DNA from: Phycisphaerae bacterium
GTDB lineage: Bacteria > Planctomycetota > Phycisphaerae > SM23-33
Assembly: GCA_016782885.1 (NCBI GenBank)
Contig: JADHXQ010000004.1
Span: 1-64,000, forward strand
Length of the DNA: 64,000 nucleotides
Direction of reading: 5' to 3'
This document shows positions 52,344 to 61,747 of the stretch, piece by piece. The notes under the pieces are model-generated. The model was not told the DNA's origin. It did not search any database and worked only from the letters and a program-made list of their open reading frames with translations. How positions within the stretch are numbered: the stretch's first letter is position 1; the number at the start of each line of letters is the position of its first letter. Position numbers and translations under genes: made by a program.

Positions 52344-55034
52344 TTAGTCGATGTACGGACCGCGGGGTCGGAACACCAGCTTGCTGCGTGAGGGCGAGCG
52401 CCCCTGCTCTTCGAATATTACCAGTTCGTTAACTTCGTCGAGCCAGCATTCCGGCAGGTAGTAGTATTTCTGCGGACCGATACTCCAGAATCGCCCGATG
52501 TTGTGGCTGTTGAGGAAGAGTTGGCCTTTGCGGGCGCCGGCTATTTCCACGAACAGCGCCTTGCCCGCGGCGGCGGTTGAGGCGGGATACTTGAATCGCG
52601 AGGCGTACCACGCCGGGCGCCCGCTACCGGTCATGGCACTCGACGGTTCGGGCAGCTCCCAATTCCTGTAAGCCCACTTGGCGCCTTCGGAGAGATTCTC
52701 GACCAGGTTGTAGAATCTGAACGCGTCGAGAGTCTCGGGCGAGACATCGCCCCAAAGCATGACGCGGATGACATTCTTGCCCCTTTTGAGGCCCGCGCTG
52801 AGTGTCACATCACCGTAATTGAGCCCTTCGTTTAAGAACAGTCCCGCCGGTCGATCGTTGCACAGGATGGCTGCATGGTGCTCCAGGCCTTCAAACGAGA
52901 TGCAAATCGGCGTGACCTTTGTCAATGAAATCGAGAAATCCGCCTGCCAGATCGGTTCGGTTTCCAGTTCCCCGATCGCGTACGACAGCGGTCGTGGAAC
53001 GACCCTCCTGTTAAACGGTCCGGCCGATTTGATTCTGGGCTTGCTCACGCGCACCTTCTTGGCGTCGTAGATATGCCCGAAGAGACCTTTAGGCCCGCCG
53101 AATCTCGCGGGCGAAACATTGCGCCCGAGATTGTCCGACAGCACCGAGATCACGTTGGTTCCTTTCTTGAGCGACACGTCTACAGGCCGGCGCGAGGCTC
53201 CTTCACCACGCCCCCAGACACCGGTAAGTTGCCCATTGACATAGAGCGTTGCGCGGTCTTCGCAGTGCGGCAGCAGCAGGTGGCGCTTCTTGGCACTGGG
53301 CTGTTCCAGTTCGATCCGATACCAAAGGTATCCCTGCGGTACGCCGAGTTGATCGACGTCACGGGGGCGAGGCATCTTTTCCCATTCAAGTTCCCGCAAG
53401 GTCGCCTCGGCACATACACTCACCCGCTTCCAATTACCAAGACGCGGGACCGGCGAAACCCTGGTCGATGACGCCTTGGCCTTTTTGCGAGAAATCTTCC
53501 CGTCCCCAAAATACAGGATCGCATAGGCGCCGCCCCTGGCCGGCGAGATCGCATACTCACCGTCATCCGACATCTCGCCAACAAACCGCGGTCCGAAAAG
53601 AATTCTGTCATCAAGCGGCCAGGTCCGCATCGCCAGATCGCTGTTGATCACAACCAGCAGCAGGTCCTCACGCTCGATTACCGCCGGTTCGTCGTCGTCG
53701 GGCACATCAACCTCGATTTCCTCACCGTTAATACTGATCAGGCCTTCCCAATCGGCCGGACCGTGCAGGACCAACACGCGATCGTGGAAGAATCCCAGCG
53801 GCATGAGATTCGTATAATCCAGCTTTGACGAGGGCTTGAGTTCCAGGTCAATCGGAACAGCCGTAGCCCCGATACCCTCCAGAGAAACCGTCAGCATCCT
53901 ACCGCTGGGCAGCGATACCCTGGCGGTCTCGATATCGTCGTCACCGTTATTGGTGATCACCGCCCACTGCCCGATGAGCCCGAAGGTATTCAGCGCGTCT
54001 GTACCGTCATGCACGCTGACCCCGGGGTCCTGCAGGCTGCAGTCAGCCAGGTACGGACCCATGTGATTGGCCAGCAAATTCACCAGGCGCGTCAGATAGT
54101 ACTTCTCGGTAAGTCCACCGCCCTCGGCCAGCGGAGCATCGCAATCGTAGCTGGTAGTCTGGAACATCGCATCGTGGGCGCCCCTGCTTCCGGCGGAGAA
54201 TTCAAAGTTCGTACCACCGTGGAACATATAATAGTTGTACTGCGCCGCACACCCCAGTATCTCCAAGGCTCTGCGGGCGGTGGTTCTCGGCGGGATGTTC
54301 GTGTGAGGCTCACCCCACGTATCGATCGTCCCGCCGCAGAAGTCGGCAACCAGCAGGGGCCCGCCACCCTGGCGGAGTCGCATCTTCTTGATTGTGGCAG
54401 CCACGTCGCCGGTCAGTCTCAGGGTCTCTATCGCATCCGGCGCTGAAGGATCAGAGAATCCGTTGCACGTGATGATCGGAATGTCAAAACCGCTTCGCCG
54501 GAACAACTGGCTTATGAACTCCATGTAGCTCAACCGCTCAGGCATGGTCGTCTGTAAGTACTGATTCTCGTTTTGGATCAGTATCACGTTACCACCGCGC
54601 GTAACCTGCTCTTCGGCAAGCTTCGGAAGAATGCCAGCGAAGTACTTGTCGAAGTAATGGCTGTAGGCCGCGTTGGCGGTCCGATACCCCATACCGCTCT
54701 TGGCCGTCAACCATGAGGGCAAACCCCCGAAGTCGCAGTCAGACCCGACAAACGGTCCGGGACGCAGGATGACGTATAATCCCAGATCACCGGCAAGTTT
54801 CACAAACGCCTGCACGTCACGGTCGCCGGTAAGTTCCCACTTCCCCTCGACCGGTTCGTGGACATTCCACGGAACGCAAGTGGAGATGCAATTGAGACCG
54901 GCGCGCTTGGCCTTGAGCAGACGATCGGCCCACAGTTCCGATGGCACACGGAAGTAATGGATCGATCCGCTGACCAACCACACCCTCCGCCCGTCCACCC
55001 AGAAACTTCGATCATCATACGTTACACTAGCCAT
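52344..55034 (-). CDS. GH35-like beta-galactosidase family protein, apparently cytoplasmic
   Basis: 896 aa from ATG at 55034 (MASVTYDDRSF...), GGAG 11 nt upstream; the open frame to 55259 before it is not GH35-like and is rejected. GH35 barrel about 1-330: 'VSGSIHYFRVPSELW' at 21-35, 'CVPWNVHEPVEGKW' at 53-66, 'LRPGPFVGSDCDFGGLP' at 90-106, acid/base E156 in 'IQNENQY', and 'VADFCGGTIDTWGE' where the usual nucleophile Glu is D231. Beta-sandwich domains fill the rest, as in plant-type and bacterial GH35. No signal peptide, so it probably acts on imported oligosaccharides. The Glu-to-Asp change questions normal galactosidase activity. Confidence 0.82.
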   Translation of the reverse strand: MASVTYDDRSFWVDGRRVWLVSGSIHYFRVPSELWADRLLKAKRAGLNCISTCVPWNVHEPVEGKWELTGDRDVQAFVKLAGDLGLYVILRPGPFVGSDCDFGGLPSWLTAKSGMGYRTANAAYSHYFDKYFAGILPKLAEEQVTRGGNVILIQNENQYLQTTMPERLSYMEFISQLFRRSGFDIPIITCNGFSDPSAPDAIETLRLTGDVAATIKKMRLRQGGGPLLVADFCGGTIDTWGEPHTNIPPRTTARRALEILGCAAQYNYYMFHGGTNFEFSAGSRGAHDAMFQTTSYDCDAPLAEGGGLTEKYYLTRLVNLLANHMGPYLADCSLQDPGVSVHDGTDALNTFGLIGQWAVITNNGDDDIETARVSLPSGRMLTVSLEGIGATAVPIDLELKPSSKLDYTNLMPLGFFHDRVLVLHGPADWEGLISINGEEIEVDVPDDDEPAVIEREDLLLVVINSDLAMRTWPLDDRILFGPRFVGEMSDDGEYAISPARGGAYAILYFGDGKISRKKAKASSTRVSPVPRLGNWKRVSVCAEATLRELEWEKMPRPRDVDQLGVPQGYLWYRIELEQPSAKKRHLLLPHCEDRATLYVNGQLTGVWGRGEGASRRPVDVSLKKGTNVISVLSDNLGRNVSPARFGGPKGLFGHIYDAKKVRVSKPRIKSAGPFNRRVVPRPLSYAIGELETEPIWQADFSISLTKVTPICISFEGLEHHAAILCNDRPAGLFLNEGLNYGDVTLSAGLKRGKNVIRVMLWGDVSPETLDAFRFYNLVENLSEGAKWAYRNWELPEPSSAMTGSGRPAWYASRFKYPASTAAAGKALFVEIAGARKGQLFLNSHNIGRFWSIGPQKYYYLPECWLDEVNELVIFEEQGRSPSRSKLVFRPRGPYID

Positions 55035-55487
55035 ACCCAAACTCTCCCGGACGTCAAGGTTCCAGAAGTGCCGCTTTCGTGAAGAGTTTACGCCCCGAGG
55101 CGCACCATGCAACAAAAAACCTGAAAGCGCGGTCCAAAAGCCTGGAATTTGCCCTTCACGCTCCAGAGCAAACAACACATAACTTAAACGTCGACCGATA
55201 CACACCGTCCGTAAGTAATGTATAAAACAGCAGTTTCGCAACATCCCATGAATCTCCACGCTGCGCTTTCCCGTATCATGCCATTACCCTCAAAAAACAA
55301 GCTTTTTTTGCAAAACCATCCCTAAGTGCTTAACAGGCAAGCTATAAACCCACGACGCCCTTATAATTCCTCAATGACACAAATTATTCCAGAATCGTAG
55401 AAGCGGTATCTGCGTCAATTTCGCTTTCCTGCGCGTTCTTGTCCGACTACAATCGACGGACGTTGGATTACTGAAAGAGCGAGAACA
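55035..55487. other. 453-nt divergent intergenic region
   Basis: More AT-rich than its surroundings. Apart from the candidate promoter at 55425-55453 and a near-palindromic A/T tract around AAGCTT at 55292-55310, I see no gene, repeat family or RNA here. The left part is an open frame continuing the GH35 gene upstream, but it lacks homology and a ribosome site. Confidence 0.6.
55425..55453 (+). promoter_or_regulatory. Candidate promoter of the third PQQ-fusion unit
   Basis: TTTCCT at 55425-55430 and TACAAT at 55448-55453, spacer 17 nt, 34 nt before the ATG at 55488. The -35 box is weak. Confidence 0.33.
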
Positions 55488-58400
55488 ATGAAATCGAGTC
55501 AAATATTACTGTCAACTATCGTCGCTTTCTGCGGAATCACGTACTGCCCCACTTCGAGCAGCGCGGAAACCGCCCCTGACCTCGTGGCCAAATCGGGTGT
55601 CAAAGGCGGGCTTATCGTCCACGCCGGATGCGCCGGCGGTGAGTTCACCGGCGCTCTCAGGATAAACGACCGCTACGTGGTCCAGGGCCTCGACCCCGAT
55701 CCGGACAACGTTGCCAAAGCGAGAAACCGCCTGCGCAAGGCGAAGCTTTCGGGCCCGGTTAGCGTGATACAATGGGATAATAAAAAGCGCCTCCCTTACG
55801 CCGACAACCTGGTAAGCCTCCTGATCGTAGAATCGGGCGCCGACCTCGCGGACGCCGAGATCATGCGCGCGTTGAGCCCCAACGGAGTGGTCATGGTCAA
55901 GACCTCCAACGGTTGGAAAAAACGCACCAAGCCCCGCCCCGAAGAGATCGACGAGTGGACGCACTACCTGCACGGACCGGATAACAACGCGGTGGCCGAG
56001 GACACGGTCGTTGAAGCACCGCGACACATGCAGTGGGTTTCCGGACCTCGCTGGGGGCGCAGCCACGATCATCTCTCAAGCGTAAGCGCGGTGGTCTCGT
56101 CCGGTGGACGGATATTCTCCATCGTTGACGAGGGGACCATGGCATCGGTAAAGCATGCGTCGAGTTGGATGCTGGTGGCTCGCGATGCCTTCAACGGCGT
56201 GCTGCTCTGGAAGAAGCCCGTATCTCCCTGGGAGGATCAGCTCCGGCCTTTCAGAAGCGGACCGGTCGAGCTGCCCAGGCGTCTGGTAGCCGTCGGCGAT
56301 CGCATTTATGCGACGCTGGGCTACAACAAACCGGTGGTGGCTATCCATGCGGCAACGGGCGAGGTATTACACACTTACAAGGACACCGACAACGCCCACG
56401 AGATCGTCTGTAGCGATGGGAAGCTCTTTGTAGTCATAAGCCAACCGCTGAAAGAACCAAGCTTCACCACCGGCAAGGTTCTGCGGAAGATGCCCCTCTG
56501 GCGCGGCGCATACGGTGAGTACACCATACAGTACATGCCCAAGCATATTGAAGTATTCGACGCAAAGTCCGGTAAGCTGATCTGGAAGAAAGATGACAAA
56601 GACACCGCGGAGATCCTTCCGCTTTCGATGATAGTCAGCCAGGGGCGTGTCTTTTTCCAGAACGGGACAGATCTGGTGGCATTGAAGGCGGCTACGGGCG
56701 AGGAGTTGTGGAAGGCCAAACGCCCCTCGCCTCGCCAGCGCTATGCATGGCTGGTCCCGACGGTTGTGGTGAAAGACGGCGTGGTGCTTTCGGCGGACCG
56801 TGCGGCCGATAAGCCCGTCGACACCGGCGCCAAGGACAAGGGGGCGATGGAGTGGCAGGTTTCGGCAAACCATAAGCTGAAAGACGGGCTGATCATGGCG
56901 TATGATGCCGCCAGCGGTAAGGAATTGTGGACGGCACCTTGTCACGAGGGCTTCAACTCCCCCGCCGACCTGTTTGTCATCGGAGGGAAGGTCTACAGCG
57001 GTCCCCTGGCATGGGGAAAGCAGCCGGGGATCACGAACGTCTACGACCTGAAGACGGGCAAGGTGGTCGCCACCAAACCACCTGACCAGAAGCTCTACAC
57101 GTTCGGATTCGGTCATCACCGCTGCCACCGCAACAAGGCCACCACGAAATACATCATCCAGGCGCGAGCGGGCATAGAGTTAATCGACGTCAGCGACCTG
57201 TCTCGCGCGACGGCCGATCACTGGGTCCGCGGCGCCTGCCAGTACGGCACGCTTCCCTGCAACGGTTTGATGTACGCTCCGACACACCCCTGCGCATGCT
57301 ATATAACCGCCAAGCTGAACGGTTATAACGCACTCAGCGGTAAGCGGGCGGTTCCATTGAACCAAGGACCCGAACAGTTAGTCAAGGGAGCGGCGTTCGG
57401 CAAGATCCCGCAAGCTGAAAAGCGAAATCCGCAATTGGATTGGCCGACGCTTCGCGGAGACAATGCCCGCAGCGGATCGACCGCGGTCAAACTTTCGACG
57501 AAACCGGAGCGCCTATGGGAAACATCGCTCCCCGGACCGCTGACCGCCGTGGTGGTCGCGGGCGGAAGGTGCTGCGTCGCACGCCGGGAGTCCAATACCG
57601 TCTGCGCACTGAAAGCCGATGACGGGGCGCCTCTCTGGTCTTTCACGACCGGTGGACGCATCGATTCCCCCCCCGCCGTTTTCGGTCAGGCGGTCTACTT
57701 CGGCTCGGCCGACGGGTGGATCTACTGCCTTCGCGCAAGCGACGGTGCGCTTGCGTGGCGTTTCCGGGTGGCGCCCGAGGCTCGACAGATCGTGGCCTAC
57801 GAGCGGTTGGAGTCGGTCTGGCCGGTCCACGGCAGCCTGCTGGTCTGCATGGGTCCCAAGGGCACAGCGACGGTGTACGCCGCGGCTGGCAGATCGTCCT
57901 ACGTTGACGGAGGGGTGTATCTCTGCGGTCTCGACGCGGTCAGCGGTAAACTGCTCTTCAGACGCAGGATTTCACACATGGACCCGAAAACGGGCAACGA
58001 ACCGCAGAGCGTGATTAAGGGCGTGATCATGCCCGGGGCGATACCCGACGTGTTGTCCACCGACGGGAAGTCTATCTTCATGAGGCACCAGCGATTCGAT
58101 CTCGAAGGTAATTCTCTGGCCCAGGACGTCGATCACCTCTTCTGTTCTGCCGGATTCCTGGACGATACGTGGTGGCATAGAACGTATTTGCAGTTCGGAC
58201 AGTTCATGAAAGGCGGTTACGGCGGCTGGACCACCGCGGGCAACAGCCGCATCTCCGGTAAAGCCCTCGTAACCGACAACAAGCGAGCCTTCGGATTCGG
58301 ACGGACCGAATACACGATGACCGGCAACCACATCGGGATAAATTCGGAATTCCGCCTCTTCGCCGCCGACATGAAGACCTTCGCCCCGGCGAAGGCCCAG

Positions 58401-58721
58401 CCCGAAAAAAAGAACCGGCGCCGCGGGGCACAATCAAAAAAGTCCAAAGTGAATTACATATGGTCGAAATCCATCGGTATCTACCCGCGTGCGATGCTCC
58501 TCACTGGCGAGGCCCTGTTCCTTGCCGGACCGGGCAATGTCGATGACTTCTTTGCACCCGCACCCGGCGGAGGCGTTCTGCTGCAGACGGTGTCACTGGA
58601 AGATGGAGCCAAAATATCCGAAATCAAATTGAAGGCATCGCCCGTATACGACAGCTTCGCCGCCTGCAACGGACGCCTCTACTTCACAACAATCGACGGA
58701 CGCGTGGTCTGCTGGAAGTGA
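55488..58721 (+). CDS. Exported methyltransferase-like domain fused to PQQ-type propeller
   Basis: 1077 aa. Signal peptide about 1-26. Methyltransferase-like region 38-140: motif I is 'LIVHAGCAGGEFT', motif II 'VQGLDPDPDNVAKAR' keeps an acidic residue. Propeller about 155-1077 with blades 'AIHAATGEVLHT', 'VFDAKSGKLIWKK', 'ALKAATGEELWK', 'AYDAASGKELW', 'CLRASDGALAW'. Conserved cluster C546, C584, H600, C602, C604. A Lys/Arg-rich insert lies near 965-985. The last codons overlap a GTG of the next frame. Starts a long plus-strand run with two exported proteins and solute-binding proteins, next to a divergent GH35-like gene. Confidence 0.86.
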   Translation: MKSSQILLSTIVAFCGITYCPTSSSAETAPDLVAKSGVKGGLIVHAGCAGGEFTGALRINDRYVVQGLDPDPDNVAKARNRLRKAKLSGPVSVIQWDNKKRLPYADNLVSLLIVESGADLADAEIMRALSPNGVVMVKTSNGWKKRTKPRPEEIDEWTHYLHGPDNNAVAEDTVVEAPRHMQWVSGPRWGRSHDHLSSVSAVVSSGGRIFSIVDEGTMASVKHASSWMLVARDAFNGVLLWKKPVSPWEDQLRPFRSGPVELPRRLVAVGDRIYATLGYNKPVVAIHAATGEVLHTYKDTDNAHEIVCSDGKLFVVISQPLKEPSFTTGKVLRKMPLWRGAYGEYTIQYMPKHIEVFDAKSGKLIWKKDDKDTAEILPLSMIVSQGRVFFQNGTDLVALKAATGEELWKAKRPSPRQRYAWLVPTVVVKDGVVLSADRAADKPVDTGAKDKGAMEWQVSANHKLKDGLIMAYDAASGKELWTAPCHEGFNSPADLFVIGGKVYSGPLAWGKQPGITNVYDLKTGKVVATKPPDQKLYTFGFGHHRCHRNKATTKYIIQARAGIELIDVSDLSRATADHWVRGACQYGTLPCNGLMYAPTHPCACYITAKLNGYNALSGKRAVPLNQGPEQLVKGAAFGKIPQAEKRNPQLDWPTLRGDNARSGSTAVKLSTKPERLWETSLPGPLTAVVVAGGRCCVARRESNTVCALKADDGAPLWSFTTGGRIDSPPAVFGQAVYFGSADGWIYCLRASDGALAWRFRVAPEARQIVAYERLESVWPVHGSLLVCMGPKGTATVYAAAGRSSYVDGGVYLCGLDAVSGKLLFRRRISHMDPKTGNEPQSVIKGVIMPGAIPDVLSTDGKSIFMRHQRFDLEGNSLAQDVDHLFCSAGFLDDTWWHRTYLQFGQFMKGGYGGWTTAGNSRISGKALVTDNKRAFGFGRTEYTMTGNHIGINSEFRLFAADMKTFAPAKAQPEKKNRRRGAQSKKSKVNYIWSKSIGIYPRAMLLTGEALFLAGPGNVDDFFAPAPGGGVLLQTVSLEDGAKISEIKLKASPVYDSFAACNGRLYFTTIDGRVVCWK

Positions 58722-58738
58722 CGAGCGGAACGATTGCA

Positions 58739-60409
58739 ATGACGCGGATTATCACTACAAAATCACTTTCGTTCCGCGGGACCCGGTGTTTCGCCGGACT
58801 GCTGGTTATGCTTGTATCCGCCACCGCTTCGGCGCGGGACGAAACGCCGGCGGCACCGAACATGACGCTCGACGACGGAAAACAACTGGTGAATCTCGCG
58901 CGCAGCGGGATGGTCGAGTTCATCAAGTCGCGCACTCGGGCCGACAAGTACCCCATTCCACCGGCGATGAAGCACCTTACCACGCAATTCCGCCCCGCGA
59001 GCGTAACGCTGCGGAGTTCGGGCAAGCTCCTGGCCAGGAGTTTTCGGGCGGATACCAACGTCTGCCGCAGCGTTCTTTCTGCCGCCCTGGACGCTATGCG
59101 CAGCAGCAATCTGCCCGATCGCGTTACCCCGTCGCTGCTGGCGGCGATGACTGTGGAAATCGAGGTCGCAGGACCGGCCAGGGCTGTATCCTCCAGAAAA
59201 CTCGCTAGTTGCATAGTGCAGGGGCTTACCGGCGTGAAGGTCTCACGCGGGAAGTCCAAGGGATTCCTGCTGCCTTCGACCACCTGCCGACTCGGTCTCT
59301 CGGCGCAACAGACGCGTGCCTCGTGCCTGGCCCAATTGACCGACACCGCCGGCGGCAAGGCCCATGTGGAAACCTGGTCGATATTCGGTTCAAAGCATTA
59401 TGTCGGTTATCCCGACGGAGCGGTGGTCCAGTTGTTCAGGGGCAAGATTCTCGTCCCGCCGGAAGGACTCACCGACGAGGTCCTCTCCAGTGCCGCAGCC
59501 GCGGCCGGGCTGTTCCTGACAAGAGCCCAGGAGTCCAACGGAATGTACAATATACCGAACCGCAAACCAGCGCTTCACGAACACCTCTACGCAACTTACG
59601 CCATGGCAAAACTCTCAAGGCGCGACAGCAGGAAACTCTTTTCGGTAAGCGTGAACCGCGCCCTGGCGTATGCAGCCAGGTTCGTGCTGGCGGATGACAA
59701 ACAGGCCAGGGTCCTGGCCGGATCGTCCCGGGGGCGGACAACGGAAAGTCCGACCCGCGCAACAGCATGGCTGCTGCTTGCCCTCACCGAACTGCCGGTC
59801 GAGACCGCCAACAGGAAACTCGCGGAAAAACTCGCCGGGGCGTTGCGGCAGGATGTTGTTTCAGTGGTCGGGCCCGAGCACGGGCTTGCCACTCCGAGCC
59901 AACTGCTGGACTGGAGTGTGGCGCTGCTGGCGTTGCGTAGATTCCTGCCAAAAAACGAGAGCACCGCCAAACTCCTCGATCCGATGCGCAAGACAATGCG
60001 GGCCTGGTCAAAGAGCGGACAAAAGCTCAGCCCGTTGGTATTCCGCGGGACGGCGGCGATGGGCTCCCTGCCGAAATGGCGGCAGATAGACGATTCCGAC
60101 CTGCCCGATCGGCGCGGCGGATTCATCTCGTCGCCGGCCGAACCGACCACGCTGGATACCGCAATCGCGGCGGTATGCCTGTCCGAAGCCATTGAATCTG
60201 CGACGACAACCCAGGGCGCCAAAACCGCCATCAGCAAACAGATACTCCGGGCCAGGCGGTTCTGCTACCAGATGCTCTACAGGAGCCGGGAAGCCTATTG
60301 GACCGCCCAACCGGTGAAAATGATCGGCGCCCTTCGAATCTCCCCTGGTGCCTCAACAGTGGGCCTCGACGCCTGCGCCGCGGCAATCGAAGCGTTCCTG
60401 CTGAAGTAG
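58739..60409 (+). CDS. Exported protein with AMMECR1-like region and helical C-terminus
   Basis: 556 aa from ATG at 58739; a GTG at 58718 overlapping the previous stop (GTGA) is the alternative start and would mean translational coupling. Signal peptide about 1-33. Residues about 60-230 follow the AMMECR1 pattern ('ASVTLRSSGKLLARSF', 'MTVEIEVAGPARAV', 'KGFLLPSTT') but lack its 'LRGCIG' core. Residues about 250-550 are helical repeats like a thioredoxin-type or terpenoid toroid ('GLFLTRAQESNGMYN', 'ATAWLLLALTEL'). No catalytic motif is evident. It follows a PQQ fusion gene directly; role unknown. Confidence 0.7.
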   Translation: MTRIITTKSLSFRGTRCFAGLLVMLVSATASARDETPAAPNMTLDDGKQLVNLARSGMVEFIKSRTRADKYPIPPAMKHLTTQFRPASVTLRSSGKLLARSFRADTNVCRSVLSAALDAMRSSNLPDRVTPSLLAAMTVEIEVAGPARAVSSRKLASCIVQGLTGVKVSRGKSKGFLLPSTTCRLGLSAQQTRASCLAQLTDTAGGKAHVETWSIFGSKHYVGYPDGAVVQLFRGKILVPPEGLTDEVLSSAAAAAGLFLTRAQESNGMYNIPNRKPALHEHLYATYAMAKLSRRDSRKLFSVSVNRALAYAARFVLADDKQARVLAGSSRGRTTESPTRATAWLLLALTELPVETANRKLAEKLAGALRQDVVSVVGPEHGLATPSQLLDWSVALLALRRFLPKNESTAKLLDPMRKTMRAWSKSGQKLSPLVFRGTAAMGSLPKWRQIDDSDLPDRRGGFISSPAEPTTLDTAIAAVCLSEAIESATTTQGAKTAISKQILRARRFCYQMLYRSREAYWTAQPVKMIGALRISPGASTVGLDACAAAIEAFLLK

Positions 60410-60481
60410 CTCATTTCCTCAATACCGTCAGGCATCGACTCCCGGCGCAACGCCCGAACGTCCAACATGCGCACTTCCTGC

Positions 60482-60511
60482 TTGACAGCGGCGTGGGTGT
60501 GACGCTAGTAT
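60482..60511 (+). promoter_or_regulatory. Sigma70-type promoter upstream of the helical-protein gene
   Basis: Perfect TTGACA at 60482-60487 and TAGTAT at 60506-60511 with an 18-nt spacer, 52 nt before the ATG at 60564. The best promoter match in the window; probably drives the helical-protein and solute-binding-protein genes. Confidence 0.58.
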
Positions 60512-60563
60512 CGCGCGGTCTGTATGTAATTCGACACCTTCAATCTGGAATGGATATATACCC

Positions 60564-61697
60564 ATGCAAATGATTGCCATGTTGCGAATCCCGGTGATAG
60601 CCCTCGTTCTCGGATCCCTGGCGATGTCCGGTACACATGCGGCCGAACCGGAACCGATCCAGATTTCCTCCGCCAACCTTAAGGGCGGTCTGGTCAAGAA
60701 GGACATCGCCCAGATTCAGTTGCACACCAAATACTGGGTGGCAGAGTTGGCCGCAGCCAAGACGGCGGGAGGCGTGTACCGGGCCCGAGAGGGAATACTG
60801 GCCGACTACGGCAAGTACGCAACGAGTCTTCGCTACCAGGTGGAGTTCGCCCGCAGCGCGGCTGCTGTCATTACCCGCGCGATGGGGAAACTGACCGCCA
60901 ATGACCCGTTGGTACCCGTAAAAGAGATCAATTGCGCAATTGTGATCTCCAAAATGCCGCAACTGACAGCCGTTACCGCGATCGACGCGATGGTCGGGAG
61001 TACGAATCCAGGCGTGCGATTTCTCGCATGGAAGGGCTATGAAGGAATTCGCAAACAAGTTATACGCAAGGGCGGAAAGGTCTCCAATACGCTTTTTGCT
61101 ACACTGACAAAACACGCCGCAACCGAACCGAGTCCCCTCGTCGCCATGGTAATTATCGATGTTCTGCATATCAAGAAATCGGATTTGACCGCCAAACCGT
61201 TTACAAAAGCGTTCGATCGCAGTTTCAACACGTTGGTTGGAATGCTGAAAACCTGCTGCGACCGTTTGGCCGATGGTGACGCGGCATGGGCTCGCCCCTG
61301 CATCGCCGCGATACCGGTCCTGTTGGACGCCGCTGAGTTCTACAAACCCGACAACAAGAAGAGCACGCTGATTATCCAGCAGTTGGTGAATATCGCTCAG
61401 GCGGCGGCAAAGGCGTTTGCAGCCACCGATGGTACGGGCAACGGCGCCTTCCATTGCGCCCCACTGCTGCTGAAGGTCGAACCGGCAATCGGATCACTCA
61501 CCAAAGACAGCGGCAGGGAAATCCGCAATCCACTGCTCGACAGGAAAATGAGCCCCAAGGAGAAATCCTCCGCGGTTCGCCGCGGCGTACTCGAATGGAT
61601 CGCCAGGCTGGATGAATTGGGTATCAAGAAGCCCGTATTCACGCCGATAAAACCGCCGGCGCCGACTACGCAACCGGCTGCCAAGACCTCGGTCTGA
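60564..61697 (+). CDS. Exported alpha-helical protein, unknown function
   Basis: 377 aa. Signal peptide about 1-26 (cut after 'THA'). The mature part is almost entirely helical with HEAT-like spacing ('AVTAIDAMVGSTNPGVRFLAWKGYEGI' region at about 140-170, 'PLVAMVIIDVLHI' near 192) and ends in a Pro/Thr-rich tail. No enzyme motif is visible. The start has a poor ribosome site; ATG at 60570 is an equal alternative. It has its own promoter and precedes two solute-binding proteins by 50 nt, so it may assist uptake. Family not recognised. Confidence 0.72.
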   Translation: MQMIAMLRIPVIALVLGSLAMSGTHAAEPEPIQISSANLKGGLVKKDIAQIQLHTKYWVAELAAAKTAGGVYRAREGILADYGKYATSLRYQVEFARSAAAVITRAMGKLTANDPLVPVKEINCAIVISKMPQLTAVTAIDAMVGSTNPGVRFLAWKGYEGIRKQVIRKGGKVSNTLFATLTKHAATEPSPLVAMVIIDVLHIKKSDLTAKPFTKAFDRSFNTLVGMLKTCCDRLADGDAAWARPCIAAIPVLLDAAEFYKPDNKKSTLIIQQLVNIAQAAAKAFAATDGTGNGAFHCAPLLLKVEPAIGSLTKDSGREIRNPLLDRKMSPKEKSSAVRRGVLEWIARLDELGIKKPVFTPIKPPAPTTQPAAKTSV

Positions 61698-61747
61698 CAC
61701 CGAAGTTTTCCCGGTCCGGCCAGACCGCAGTCCAACCGGTAAACGCC

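Noticed and set aside
55035-55259. 75-codon N-terminal extension of the GH35-like protein
   Set aside because: No GH35 homology, Cys/Arg-rich random-looking text; GGAG stands before the ATG at 55034.
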